A stretch of DNA of 64,000 nt from Pseudomonas sp. TH15 (GCF_016651105.1 NZ_JAEKEL010000002.1:310001-374000); one strand, 5' to 3'; shown: positions 17,504 to 26,668, counted from the first letter of the stretch. Notes: generated from the sequence alone by a model not told the origin. Numbers and translations are program-made.

Positions 17504-19627
17504 GTGTCTTTTGGCCCGCCCTCACCTCGCTCGCCGCTGCTTCTGGCGCTGGTCTTCAGCCCGGCATTGCTGGCCGACGATCTGTTCCTGGACAGTGAAA
17601 CGTTGCCGCAAGTGCTGACAGCCACGCGATTGAAGCAGTCGCCAGCGGCGGTGCCAGGCAGCATGACGGTGATCGACAGCGAACTGATCAACGCCAGCGG
17701 CGCCCGGGACATCAGCGAATTGCTGCGACTGGTGCCGGGCATGATGGTCGGCAACATTACCGGCAATCAGCCAGCGGTGAATTACCACGGCACCAACGCC
17801 AGCGAAGCCCGGCGTATGCAGGTGTTGATCGATGGCCGTTCGGTGTACCGGGCCGGCCTGGCCACAGTGGACTGGAGCGATATTCCGGTGGCCATGGAAG
17901 ACATCGAACGTATCGAAGTCTTTCGCGGCCCGAACACCGTCAGCTATGGTGCCAACGCGCTGATGGCGGTGGTCAACATCATCACTCGCAACCCCGCCGA
18001 CAGCCATGGCACGCGGCTGAAAGTCACCCAGGGCCAGCGCGGCATCAATGACTTTTACGCCAGCCAGGGCACCGGTTGGGACGGTGGCGATTTGCGCCTG
18101 TCACTTTCCGGCCAGCAAGACGATGGCTTCGACTCGGACCGCACCGGCGCCGATTACCGCGACAGCCGACGCTTGAACCGCTTCAATCTCGCGGTCAGCC
18201 AGACGCTCAACGACAGTCAAAGCATCGACTGGCAATTGAACGCCAAGGACGGGACCAACCAGCGCCCCTACACCTACCGCCCGGTGTTTTCGGGGATTAC
18301 CGCTGCCGGGAACAATTCCGACGTGGTCGCCAAGGATTACGCCGGCTCGCTGCGCTGGAACCTGGACATCAATCCCGAGCACAGCCTCTATATCCAGGGC
18401 TCGGCGCAACACTGGGATCGCCAGCAGACCTGGCGCGCCTGCGACGCCGAAGTGTCGTTCAGCCCACAACTGACTGATCTGTGGCAACTCAGCCCGAACT
18501 ATGCCGAACGCCTGGCGCGCAACATGGAGCGCTACACCGGCCCCGGCGCACCGGCCGGCAGCCCGGCTGAACGCGCATTGGGCAATCAGGTGCTGGACCA
18601 ATGGAGAAACGGCGCCCGGCAAACCCTGTGCGGCGACATTGACCAAAGCGCCCGGGAGTCGCGCTATGACCTCGAACTGCAAGACACCCTGAGCCTGTCC
18701 GATAGTCTGCGACTGGTCAGCGGCATGAACTATCGTTACGACCGGGCAGACTCCGAGACCTACTTCAATGGCACGCTCGACGACACCACCTGGCGTACGT
18801 TCGGTCAACTCGAGTGGCGCGCCAGCGAACACTGGCTGCTGCAGGGCGGTGCCATGTTCGAAGACTCGAAGCTGACCGGCAACTCGCTGACGCCACGGGT
18901 AGCGGTCAATTACTTGATCAACCCGCGCCATGGCCTGCGCGCGGTGTATTCCGAAGCGATCCGCTCCCCGGACATGTTCGAGAACAATGTGAACTGGAGT
19001 TATCAGGTGACCAACCTGCGGCCCAACGCCTATGGCCAGACCAGCGCCCGCTACTTTGTGAAGACCCGCGGCCCCGGCGACCTCGACAAGGAGCGCATGC
19101 GTTCACGGGAGCTAGGCTACAACGGCTACTTCGCCGAACTGGGCCTGGCGGTGGATGTGAAGCTGTTCTACGACGAAATCACCGGCATGATCAGCGAGCC
19201 GTTGCGCAACAATCAGTACATTGCCAGCAACGCCAACAACTCGCGGTTCAGCGGGACTGAAACCCAGCTCGACTGGCGCCTCAGCAACGCCGATCGCCTG
19301 CGCCTGACGTATGCCTACGTCGATGCCAAGGCCAGCAACCCGCTGGACCAATTGCAGACGGCGCGTAACAGTGGTTCCGTCGGTTGGCTGCGCAATTGGG
19401 GCCGGGGCTGGAACAGCGCGCTGTTCTATTATGGTGACGACGCCCTCAACGGCTACCGCTTCGAACGGCTCGACACACGCATCGCCAAACGCATCGGCCT
19501 GGGCAAGGCCAACCTGGAACTGGCAGGCGTGTTGCAGCAACGCCTCGACAATCAACCCACCACCTTCGTCGACAATAATTACGACGAACGCCGAGTGCTC
19601 TACTTCAGCGCGGAGCTAGCGTTTTAG
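17504..19627 (+). CDS. TonB-dependent outer-membrane receptor
   Basis: 707-residue outer-membrane receptor. Signal peptide about 1-24, plug domain from about 35 (LPQVLTATRL, VPGSMTVIDSE, LLRLVPGMMVG, the RVEVFRGPNTVSYG-like RIEVFRGPNTVSYGANALMG-type plug end) and a beta barrel ending in the aromatic motif RRVLYFSAELAF. GTG start with AAGG 7 bases upstream. It is the first gene of an operon: the binding-protein ATG follows the stop directly, and the hybrid kinase overlaps that in turn. Ligand not identifiable; the gene order suggests uptake or sensing of a molecule detected by the kinase. Confidence 0.92.
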   Translation: MSFGPPSPRSPLLLALVFSPALLADDLFLDSETLPQVLTATRLKQSPAAVPGSMTVIDSELINASGARDISELLRLVPGMMVGNITGNQPAVNYHGTNASEARRMQVLIDGRSVYRAGLATVDWSDIPVAMEDIERIEVFRGPNTVSYGANALMAVVNIITRNPADSHGTRLKVTQGQRGINDFYASQGTGWDGGDLRLSLSGQQDDGFDSDRTGADYRDSRRLNRFNLAVSQTLNDSQSIDWQLNAKDGTNQRPYTYRPVFSGITAAGNNSDVVAKDYAGSLRWNLDINPEHSLYIQGSAQHWDRQQTWRACDAEVSFSPQLTDLWQLSPNYAERLARNMERYTGPGAPAGSPAERALGNQVLDQWRNGARQTLCGDIDQSARESRYDLELQDTLSLSDSLRLVSGMNYRYDRADSETYFNGTLDDTTWRTFGQLEWRASEHWLLQGGAMFEDSKLTGNSLTPRVAVNYLINPRHGLRAVYSEAIRSPDMFENNVNWSYQVTNLRPNAYGQTSARYFVKTRGPGDLDKERMRSRELGYNGYFAELGLAVDVKLFYDEITGMISEPLRNNQYIASNANNSRFSGTETQLDWRLSNADRLRLTYAYVDAKASNPLDQLQTARNSGSVGWLRNWGRGWNSALFYYGDDALNGYRFERLDTRIAKRIGLGKANLELAGVLQQRLDNQPTTFVDNNYDERRVLYFSAELAF

Positions 19628-20557
19628 ATGCAGCCTTCGTCACGGAAGACGCCAACCCTTGGCCGCCTGCTGGCCGGGTTGTGCCTGGCCGTCAGCGGCC
19701 TGCTGTGCAGTCTGCCGGTCAGTGCCGCGGACATTCTGCTGACCGGCGCCGAAGACAGCCCCGGCGTGCAATCCTTCACCCAGGCCCTGAGCGAGTTACG
19801 CCCCTCCGACAGCGTGCGCTTCAAGCTGCTGGCCAGCCTGCCGGCGCCGGGCAAACTGCCCAGCGACACGCGTTTGATCCTGCTCGATTTGCCGAGCCTC
19901 GACTGGCGCCTGCAAGACAGCCAGGGCCCGGCGACACTGGTGCTGCGCATCAGCCGCCTGCAAGCGCGGCAACGGCTGAACAATCTGCTGCCATCCCATT
20001 TGAGCCTGCTGTGGAGCGATCCGCCGATTGAGCGGCAATTGCGCCTGACCCGGCTGATCCTGCCCCAAGTCCGTCGGGTCGGCGTGCTGTATGACCGGCA
20101 CAGCGAATTCCTTTTGAAAGAACTGCGCCTGGCCGCGCTGCCCCTGGGCCTTGAGATCGTCACGCAACGTTGGGAAAACACCAGCGACAGCCGTCCATTG
20201 CAGGCGCTGCTGAAAAACAGTGATGTGCTGCTGGGGCTCGACGACCCCGACCTGTACAACCCCAAAACCGCGAAAAATCTGTTGCTCAGCAGCTACGCGC
20301 GGCAGATGGCGCTGATCGGCCCCAATGCCGGTTTCGTCAAGGCCGGCAGCCTGGCCAGCACTTACAGCGACCAGAGCGACTGGCTGGCGATTCTCGACGA
20401 CTTGCTCGACCAGTCACCGGCCAGTTGGCCACGCACGCTCTACCCCAAACACTTCAAAGTCTTAAGCAACCCGCAAGTGGCTCGTTCATTAGGTATTGAA
20501 CAGATGGATGAAGCATCGGTCGCAAGCCAGTTGGCCGAAGGAGAACGCCGCCCATGA
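19628..20557 (+). CDS. Periplasmic ABC-type substrate-binding-like protein
   Basis: 309 residues with a signal peptide (GLCLAVSGLLCSLPVSAA, cut near residue 36). The body resembles the ABC substrate-binding proteins of the TrpX/DUF-type family: VRRVGVLYDRHSEF and GLDDPDLYNPKTAKNLLLSSYARQMALIGPNAGFVKAGSLASTY-type hinge features are visible as separate blocks. No permease or ATPase gene is near, so it probably serves as a periplasmic sensor component or co-receptor rather than a transporter subunit. Starts on the base after the TonB receptor stop and overlaps the kinase start by four bases. Confidence 0.82.
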   Translation: MQPSSRKTPTLGRLLAGLCLAVSGLLCSLPVSAADILLTGAEDSPGVQSFTQALSELRPSDSVRFKLLASLPAPGKLPSDTRLILLDLPSLDWRLQDSQGPATLVLRISRLQARQRLNNLLPSHLSLLWSDPPIERQLRLTRLILPQVRRVGVLYDRHSEFLLKELRLAALPLGLEIVTQRWENTSDSRPLQALLKNSDVLLGLDDPDLYNPKTAKNLLLSSYARQMALIGPNAGFVKAGSLASTYSDQSDWLAILDDLLDQSPASWPRTLYPKHFKVLSNPQVARSLGIEQMDEASVASQLAEGERRP

Positions 20558-22455
20558 CCTTCCGCCGTTGGGACATCAACACCCGGACCCAGATCATCAG
20601 CCTCGGCCCTGCCCTGCTGTTGACCTTGCTGCTGATCAGTTTCTTCACGTTCGTACGGATCCAGGACCTGCGCCAGGAGCTCAACCACACCGGTCAACTG
20701 ATCGCCAACCAACTGGCACCGGCCACCGAGTACGGCGTGATCTCCGGCAACAACGATGTGCTGGAAAGCCTGCTCAAGGCCACGCTTGCGACGCCCAACG
20801 TGCGTTTTCTGGAAGTCCAGGACAGTGCGAACCGAATTCTGGTGTACGTCGAGCAACCGTCGGAGTCGCACACCCGTTCGCAGCAAGTCGAAGTGTTCCA
20901 GGCGCCGGTGCGGTTGCAACGCATCGCGCTGAACAATGACTTCTTCCAGAACACCCGCACCTCGGTCAGTGCGCCGAGCGAGGACTACCTGGGGCGAGTG
21001 ATCGTCGGCCTGTCCAACGACGCCTTCAGCCAGCGCCAGCAAGAAATCCTGTTCAAGGCCGGGATCCTCGCGCTGTTCGCCCTTCTGTTTACTTTCCTGC
21101 TGGCCCGGCGCCTGGCGGGCAGCCTGTCGCAGCCGATCCGCGACATCGGCAACGCGGTCAAGGCGATCCAGAAAGGCGACTACACCACGCCCCTGCCGAT
21201 CGTCGATGACACCGAGCTGGGCGCCTTGTCGCAACACATCAACAACCTCGCCGAGGGGCTCGAACAGGCCAGCCGCGAACAGCATCAAGCGATGGCGCAG
21301 CTGATCCAGACCCGCGAAGAAGCGGAAAAGGCCAACAACGCCAAATCCGACTTCCTGGCGATGATGAGCCACGAACTGCGTACGCCGATGAATGGCGTGC
21401 TGGGCATGCTGCAACTGTTGGAAACTACTGACATGACCGAGGAGCAGGTCGAATACGCGGCGCTGGCCTCGGAGTCCACCGAACACTTGCTCAAGGTCAT
21501 CAACGACATTCTCGACTTCTCGCGCATCGAACGTGCAGAGCTGGAACTTGAGCATATTCCGTTCAACCTCGCGGACCTGATCGGCAGTTGCGCCCAGTCT
21601 TTCCTGCACAGTGCCGCGCAACGGGGCCTGGCGCTGAACCTGCGGATCCCCGAGGACATGCGCGGCTTGCAGGTTCAGGGCGACCCGACGCGGATCCGGC
21701 AGATTCTGGTGAACCTGATCGGCAACGCATTGAAATTCACCGAACAGGGTCGCGTAACCATCGAGCCGCAGTGGCAATCGCTGGATCACGATCTGTTGTG
21801 GTTTACCTGCACCGTGCGTGACAGCGGCATTGGCATTTCGGCCGAAAGCCTGGAATTAATGTTCAACGCGTTCCAGCAGGCCGACAGTTCCATTTCAAGA
21901 CGTTACGGCGGCACCGGGCTCGGTTTGCCAATTGCCCGCACCCTGGCCGAGCGCATGGGTGGCACATTGCGGGCCCAGAGCGAAGAAGGTCGCGGTTCGG
22001 TGTTCACCCTGGAAATCCCCCTCGCCCTTTATAAACAGGCGCTGCCGGAACTGGCGCCGCCGCGGGTACCGACAGGCAATGGCAATGGCGAAGGACGCAA
22101 TGTGCTGCTGGTGGAGGACAACCCGGTCAACCAGACTGTTATTGAGGCCATGTTGCGCAGCTTGGGCTTTACTGTGAGTGTCGCCACCGATGGCGCGCAG
22201 GCGGTACGCAGTGCCGAGAGTCTGATTTTCGAGGCCATTTTGATGGACTGCCGATTGCCGATCATCGACGGCTATGAAGCCACCCGACAGATCCGCCAAC
22301 TGCCCGGCGGCCTGGACGTGCCGATCATCGCCCTGACGGCCAATGCCTTGCAGGGTGACCGCGAAGCGTGCCTGTCGGCGGGCATGAACGATTACCTGGC
22401 CAAGCCCTTCAAACGGACTGATCTGCAGCAAATTCTGCAACGATGGGTGCAGTAG
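20554..22455 (+). CDS. GacS-like hybrid sensor kinase (PA1611-like)
   Basis: 633-residue inner-membrane hybrid kinase. Membrane segment about 17-36, periplasmic sensor domain (about 37-165) resembling the GacS/BarA N-terminus (QLIANQLAPATEYGVISGNN), second membrane segment about 168-187, HAMP, HisKA with H273 in MMSHELRTPMNG, HATPase (GTGLGLPIARTLAERMGG) and a receiver with D565 in LMDCRLPIIDGYEA. No Hpt domain. Position just upstream of fabAB and architecture match P. aeruginosa PA1611, which binds RetS and influences GacS signalling. Operon placement behind a TonB receptor and a binding protein suggests a periplasmic ligand input. Confidence 0.92.
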   Translation: MTFRRWDINTRTQIISLGPALLLTLLLISFFTFVRIQDLRQELNHTGQLIANQLAPATEYGVISGNNDVLESLLKATLATPNVRFLEVQDSANRILVYVEQPSESHTRSQQVEVFQAPVRLQRIALNNDFFQNTRTSVSAPSEDYLGRVIVGLSNDAFSQRQQEILFKAGILALFALLFTFLLARRLAGSLSQPIRDIGNAVKAIQKGDYTTPLPIVDDTELGALSQHINNLAEGLEQASREQHQAMAQLIQTREEAEKANNAKSDFLAMMSHELRTPMNGVLGMLQLLETTDMTEEQVEYAALASESTEHLLKVINDILDFSRIERAELELEHIPFNLADLIGSCAQSFLHSAAQRGLALNLRIPEDMRGLQVQGDPTRIRQILVNLIGNALKFTEQGRVTIEPQWQSLDHDLLWFTCTVRDSGIGISAESLELMFNAFQQADSSISRRYGGTGLGLPIARTLAERMGGTLRAQSEEGRGSVFTLEIPLALYKQALPELAPPRVPTGNGNGEGRNVLLVEDNPVNQTVIEAMLRSLGFTVSVATDGAQAVRSAESLIFEAILMDCRLPIIDGYEATRQIRQLPGGLDVPIIALTANALQGDREACLSAGMNDYLAKPFKRTDLQQILQRWVQ

Positions 22456-22553
22456 AACTGTCCTTTCGGCTATCTGCGACTGGCGTGAAAGGCGAAAGTG
22501 CGGCAGTCTTAGGCACCCGAACAGGCCCGAAAAGGGGCTTGAATAATAATTTC

Positions 22554-22571
22554 AGTGCACAAGTGTACATT
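22554..22571. promoter_or_regulatory. Candidate DesT/FabR-type operator before fabA
   Basis: Imperfect 18-base palindrome AGTGCACAAGTGTACATT (six of nine positions symmetric) 132 bases upstream of the fabA ATG. TetR-family regulators of unsaturated fatty-acid genes in Gammaproteobacteria bind AGTGAAC-like half sites, which this resembles. No regulator gene is nearby. Confidence 0.4.
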
Positions 22572-22702
22572 CATGTCCTTGGTGCTGTGACTTTCACCAC
22601 AACGCAATAGTCTATGAGTAGGCTGTCGACTCGAGGCATGAATGCTTCGATCGGCCGGGAAGATTCGCCCCACCTGCCGCACGGGACTATTGAGGAGCTC
22701 GC

Positions 22703-23218
22703 ATGACCAAACAAAACGCCTTTACTCGGGAAGACCTGCTGCGCTGCAGTCGCGGTGAGCTGTTCGGCCCAGGTAACGCGCAACTGCCCGCGCCTAACAT
22801 GCTGATGGTGGATCGCATCACCCATATCAGCGAAGAGGGTGGCAAGTACGGCAAAGGTGAATTGGTCGCCGAGCTGGATATCACTCCGGACCTGTGGTTC
22901 TTCGCCTGTCACTTCGAAGGTGATCCGGTGATGCCGGGCTGCCTGGGCCTCGATGCCATGTGGCAACTGGTCGGTTTCTTCCTCGGCTGGCAGGGTCTGC
23001 CGGGCCGTGGTCGTGCGCTGGGTTCGGGCGAAGTGAAGTTCTTTGGTCAGGTCCTGCCGACCGCCAAAAAAGTTACGTATAACATTCAGATCAAGCGTGT
23101 CCTCAAAGGCAAGCTGAACCTCGCTATCGCCGATGGTTCGGTCAGTGTCGACGGCCGCGAAATCTACACCGCCGAAGGCCTCCGGGTCGGCGTGTTCACC
23201 TCCACTGAAAACTTCTAA
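22703..23218 (+). CDS. fabA: 3-hydroxydecanoyl-ACP dehydratase/isomerase
   Basis: Bifunctional dehydratase and trans-2/cis-3 isomerase that starts unsaturated fatty-acid synthesis. 171 residues, usual length, with catalytic H70 (FACHFEGDPVMPG) and D84 (LGLDAMWQ) at the same numbers as E. coli FabA. Start ATG with a GAGGAG site 7 bases upstream. The stop is 11 bases before fabB, forming the classical fabAB operon. Confidence 0.98.
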   Translation: MTKQNAFTREDLLRCSRGELFGPGNAQLPAPNMLMVDRITHISEEGGKYGKGELVAELDITPDLWFFACHFEGDPVMPGCLGLDAMWQLVGFFLGWQGLPGRGRALGSGEVKFFGQVLPTAKKVTYNIQIKRVLKGKLNLAIADGSVSVDGREIYTAEGLRVGVFTSTENF

Positions 23219-23229
23219 GGGTTATCCGC

Positions 23230-24450
23230 ATGCGCCGCGTCGTTATCACTGGTCTGGGCATCGTTTCGTGCCTGGGCAATGACAAAGAGACCGTCTCCGC
23301 TAACCTGCGTGCAAGCCGCCCTGGCATCCGGTTTAACCCGGAATATGCTGAAATGGGTCTGCGTAGCCAGGTTTCCGGCTCCATTGACCTTCCTCTCGAA
23401 GAGTTGATCGATCGCAAGATCTATCGCTTCGTTGGCCACGCAGCGGCTTACGCCTACCTGGCCATGAAAGACGCTATTGCTGACTCCGGCCTGACCGAAG
23501 AGCAAGTGTCCAACCCGCGTACCGGCCTGATCGCCGGTTCCGGTGGCGCCTCCACGCTGAACCAGATGGAAGCGCTGGACATCCTGCGCGAGAAAGGCGT
23601 GAAGCGCGTTGGCCCATACCGTGTAACGCGGACCATGAGCAGCACCGTTTCCGCTTGCCTGGCCACCCCGTTCAAGATCAAGGGCCTGAACTACTCCATC
23701 GCTTCTGCCTGCGCCACCAGTGCTCACTGCATCGGTACCGCCATGGAACAGATCCAGATGGGCAAGCAGGACATCGTGTTCGCCGGCGGCGGTGAAGAAG
23801 AACATTGGAGCCAGTCGTTCCTGTTCGACGCCATGGGCGCATTGTCCAGCAAGCGCAACGACACCCCTGAACAAGCCTCCCGTGCCTACGATGCCGACCG
23901 TGACGGTTTCGTCATCGCTGGCGGTGGCGGCATGGTCGTGGTTGAAGAGCTGGAACACGCTCTGGCTCGCGGCGCGAAGATCTACGCGGAAATCGTTGGC
24001 TACGGCGCGACGTCCGACGGCTACGACATGGTCGCTCCAAGCGGCGAAGGCGCCATCCGCTGCATGCAGATGGCCATGTCCACCGTTGACACCCCGATCG
24101 ACTACCTGAACACCCACGGCACCTCGACTCCGGTCGGCGACGTCGCGGAAATGAAAGGTGTGCGTGAAGTGTTCGGCACCAACGCTCCGGCCATCAGCTC
24201 CACCAAGAGCCTGTCGGGTCACTCCCTGGGCGCCGCCGGCGTTCACGAAGCGATCTACTGCATGCTGATGATGGAAGGCAACTTCATGGCGGGTTCCGCC
24301 AACATCGACGAACTGGACCCGGAAGTGGCGGACATGCCGATTCTGACCAAGACTCGCGAAGATGCCACCATCAACACTGTGATGAGCAACAGCTTCGGTT
24401 TCGGTGGCACCAATGCCACGCTGGTACTGAAGCGCTGGGCCGGCAAGTAA
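23230..24450 (+). CDS. fabB: 3-oxoacyl-ACP synthase I
   Basis: Condensing enzyme that elongates the cis-3-decenoyl-ACP made by FabA. 406 residues with nucleophile C161 in SACATSAH, the two catalytic histidines in NTHGTSTPVGD and SGHSLGAAG, and the C-terminal NSFGFGGTN. Second gene of fabAB, followed by a strong terminator. Confidence 0.98.
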   Translation: MRRVVITGLGIVSCLGNDKETVSANLRASRPGIRFNPEYAEMGLRSQVSGSIDLPLEELIDRKIYRFVGHAAAYAYLAMKDAIADSGLTEEQVSNPRTGLIAGSGGASTLNQMEALDILREKGVKRVGPYRVTRTMSSTVSACLATPFKIKGLNYSIASACATSAHCIGTAMEQIQMGKQDIVFAGGGEEEHWSQSFLFDAMGALSSKRNDTPEQASRAYDADRDGFVIAGGGGMVVVEELEHALARGAKIYAEIVGYGATSDGYDMVAPSGEGAIRCMQMAMSTVDTPIDYLNTHGTSTPVGDVAEMKGVREVFGTNAPAISSTKSLSGHSLGAAGVHEAIYCMLMMEGNFMAGSANIDELDPEVADMPILTKTREDATINTVMSNSFGFGGTNATLVLKRWAGK

Positions 24451-24474
24451 TACCCCGCCGCCTCGCTGCACACA

Positions 24475-24508
24475 AAAACGCCCCGACTGGTTCGGGGCGT
24501 TTTTTTTC
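24475..24508 (+). terminator. Rho-independent terminator of fabAB
   Basis: Stem ACGCCCC / GGGGCGT with inner pairs GA/TT-C and a short loop, followed by eight T. Begins 24 bases after the fabB stop. Confidence 0.93.
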
Positions 24509-24543
24509 GTCTGGAAAAACTGGCTCGTCCTGCCAACACAAAA

Positions 24544-24637
24544 CCTGTGGGAGCGAGCTTGCTCGCGATGGCGTCGGCATAGCTAAAATAAAGGTTGCCT
24601 GACACAACGCTATCGCGAGCAAGCTCGCTCCCACAGG
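24544..24637. repeat. REPIN, class A
   Basis: Inverted arms GGGAGCGAGCTTGCTCGCG and CGCGAGCAAGCTCGCTCCC around a 43-base spacer, directly after the fabAB terminator. The rest of the 416-base gap (24638-24866) is the leader of the small gene at 24867; it is AT-richer than its surroundings and I recognise no riboswitch in it. Confidence 0.93.
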
Positions 24638-24866
24638 GGATTAGCGCCTGGTTCAGGCAACGGTTTTGTTCAGTGCGAACATGAAACTTTTGTCATTTAA
24701 CTCAGCAGCCTGCGACCGAATGTCGCGTGTTTAGCGGCCTGCGGGACTTTTGCAGATTTCGCAATTATTCGTTACCGAACGAAAGCGTTTACTTAGGAAG
24801 CTAACAAAATATATAACAGAGGCCTGCACACGCCTTGGTGCAGGTAACTGAGATTGGAGCTAGCAG

Positions 24867-25055
24867 ATGACTGTAAAAGTAACTGAACGCGACGATTCAC
24901 ATAAATCCCACGAAGGCATCGCCGCCGGTATCCGCATCTGGGATGTACATCAACAAGACATGCTGGTGGGGATGTTCCATTCCGAGACTGACGCCCACAA
25001 CTACAAGTCCGAACTGGAAACACTGGAGCAAAAACGCGAAGCGCGTTCCGCCTAG
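24867..25055 (+). CDS. Small conserved hypothetical protein
   Basis: 62-residue soluble, charged protein (MTVKVTERDDSHKSHEGIAA at the N-terminus; GIRIWDVHQQDMLVGMF and an ELETLEQKREAR helix follow). Supported as a real gene by a GGAG ribosome site 9 bases before the ATG, its own terminator, and codon use like neighbours. I do not recognise a functional family; similar short proteins occur in other Pseudomonas. No signal peptide or membrane segment. Confidence 0.72.
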   Translation: MTVKVTERDDSHKSHEGIAAGIRIWDVHQQDMLVGMFHSETDAHNYKSELETLEQKREARSA

Positions 25056-25087
25056 GCGCAAAGCATAAGCAATTACAGCATTGAAAA

Positions 25088-25118
25088 CGACAAACCCCGC
25101 CATGAGCGGGGTTTGTCG
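25088..25118. terminator. Bidirectional terminator
   Basis: Stem CGACAAACCCCGC / GCGGGGTTTGTCG, 13 bp and perfect, loop CATGA. It lies between the convergent small gene (24867) and the DUF2058 gene and could stop transcription from both sides. Confidence 0.85.
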
Positions 25119-25138
25119 TTGTTGCAGGCCTTAAAGGC

Positions 25139-25681
25139 TTACCACATCAGATCATCAGGAATCTGATAGGCCGCGTACGGATCGTCCTCGGCAGCGACTT
25201 CTTCTGTCTTGACGTTCAGCTGCACGATCCGCTGTGGATCACGCTCCTGGATCTTCAGGGCCGCCTCACGCGGGATCACTTCGTAACCGCCAGCATGGTG
25301 CACGATCGCAAGGAAACCATTGCTGAGCTGGTTGCGCATCAGCGTGTTGACCGAGAGGCGCTTGACCTTCTTGTCGTCCACGAAGTTGTAGTAGTCCTCG
25401 GTGGTCAACTTCGGCAGGCGCGAGACTTCGATCAATTGCTTGACCTGGGCCGCACGAGCCTTCGCCTCAGCCTTTTCTTGCTGCTGACGGTTGAGCTCCT
25501 GGTCACGCTTGACCTTCTCGGCCAAGGCTTCCTGAGCCAGGCGCTGCTGGGTGTCATCCTGTTCGATCTGGCCTTTGTGAACCAGACGTTGCTGCTTCTG
25601 CTTGTCTTTGCCGACCTGTTTGGCCTGCTTTTGGTTGACCAGCCCTGCTTTGAGCAACTGGTCGCGAAGGGAAATGCTCAT
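25139..25681 (-). CDS. DUF2058 protein (YaiL-like)
   Basis: 180-residue cytosolic protein of the DUF2058/YaiL family, described as nucleoprotein or polynucleotide-associated. The N-terminus (MSISLRDQLLKAGLVNQKQA) is followed by a long Lys/Glu/Gln-rich coiled coil (about 20-95) and a compact C-terminal domain (NTLMRNQLSNGFLAIVHHAG). Same strand as mazG, 28 bases downstream of its stop, so probably cotranscribed. Confidence 0.88.
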   Translation of the reverse strand: MSISLRDQLLKAGLVNQKQAKQVGKDKQKQQRLVHKGQIEQDDTQQRLAQEALAEKVKRDQELNRQQQEKAEAKARAAQVKQLIEVSRLPKLTTEDYYNFVDDKKVKRLSVNTLMRNQLSNGFLAIVHHAGGYEVIPREAALKIQERDPQRIVQLNVKTEEVAAEDDPYAAYQIPDDLMW

Positions 25682-25709
25682 GGTGCTTATTTCTCACTTA
25701 GGCAACTGC

Positions 25710-26543
25710 TCAACCGCAGCTGGGCAAATTCTTTTCCTGACGTTTGGCTTCGCCCCACAAGGCGTCCAACTCTTCGAGGGTGCAATCTTCTATGGGACGG
25801 TGGGTGTCGCGCAATGCCTGTTCGATAAAACGGAAGCGTCTTTCGAATTTGCTATTCGCGCCGCGCAAGGCGGTTTCCGGATCGACCTTGAGATGCCGCG
25901 CCAGATTGACCACGGAAAACAGCAGATCACCGACTTCGTCGGCAATCGCCGCCGAGTCATTGTCGGCCATGGCTTCGAGCACTTCATCGAGTTCTTCGCG
26001 GACCTTATCGAGCACCGGTAACGCATCGGGCCAGTCGAAACCGACCTGCCCTGCCCGCTTCTGCAACTTCGCCGAGCGGGACAGTGCTGGTAGCGCAGCA
26101 GGCACATCATCGAGCAAGGACAGTTGCTGCGGCGCGGCTGACTTCTCGGCCCGTTCTTCAGCCTTGATCTCTTCCCAGCGCTGCTTGACCTGTTCTTCAT
26201 TCAGACGCGGGACGTCCAGCGGTGCGTACAGATCACCGGTAGGGAATACGTGAGGATGACGACGAATCAGTTTGCGGGTGATGCTGTCGATGACGCCGGC
26301 AAATTCGAAGCGCCCTTCTTCCCGGGCCAGTTGGCTGTAATAAACCACCTGGAACAGCAAATCGCCTAACTCACCCTGCAAGTGATCGAAGTCACCACGC
26401 TCGATGGCGTCGGCGACTTCGTAAGCTTCTTCCAGGGTGTGCGGGACGATGGTGGCGTAGGTTTGCTTGATGTCCCACGGGCAGCCGAACTGCGGGTCGC
26501 GCAGGCGGTTCATCAGGTGCAATAAATCTTCGAGTGAATACAT
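25710..26543 (-). CDS. mazG: Nucleoside triphosphate pyrophosphohydrolase MazG
   Basis: Hydrolyses NTPs to NMP and PPi, a house-cleaning enzyme linked to the stringent response. 277 residues with two tandem MazG domains, each with the ExxE...ExxD metal-binding pattern (EEAYEVADAIE/ELGDLLFQVVY and EVGDLLFSVVNLA). ATG at 26543 is preferred over TTG at 26546. In E. coli mazG follows relA-mazEF; here a REPIN separates it from relA. Confidence 0.95.
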   Translation of the reverse strand: MYSLEDLLHLMNRLRDPQFGCPWDIKQTYATIVPHTLEEAYEVADAIERGDFDHLQGELGDLLFQVVYYSQLAREEGRFEFAGVIDSITRKLIRRHPHVFPTGDLYAPLDVPRLNEEQVKQRWEEIKAEERAEKSAAPQQLSLLDDVPAALPALSRSAKLQKRAGQVGFDWPDALPVLDKVREELDEVLEAMADNDSAAIADEVGDLLFSVVNLARHLKVDPETALRGANSKFERRFRFIEQALRDTHRPIEDCTLEELDALWGEAKRQEKNLPSCG

Positions 26544-26565
26544 CAATCAATCTCTACACAAAACC

Positions 26566-26658
26566 AATGTGGGAGCGAGCTTGCTCGCGATTGCGGTGTG
26601 TCAGGCAACGGTGATGTCGACTGACACGCCCTCATCGCGAGCAAGCTCGCTCCCACAG
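26566..26658. repeat. REPIN, class A
   Basis: Complete inverted REP pair between relA and mazG, differing by only about five bases over its whole length, spacer included, from the REPIN at 4915-5008. Confidence 0.94.
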
Positions 26659-26668
26659 GGGATAATCA

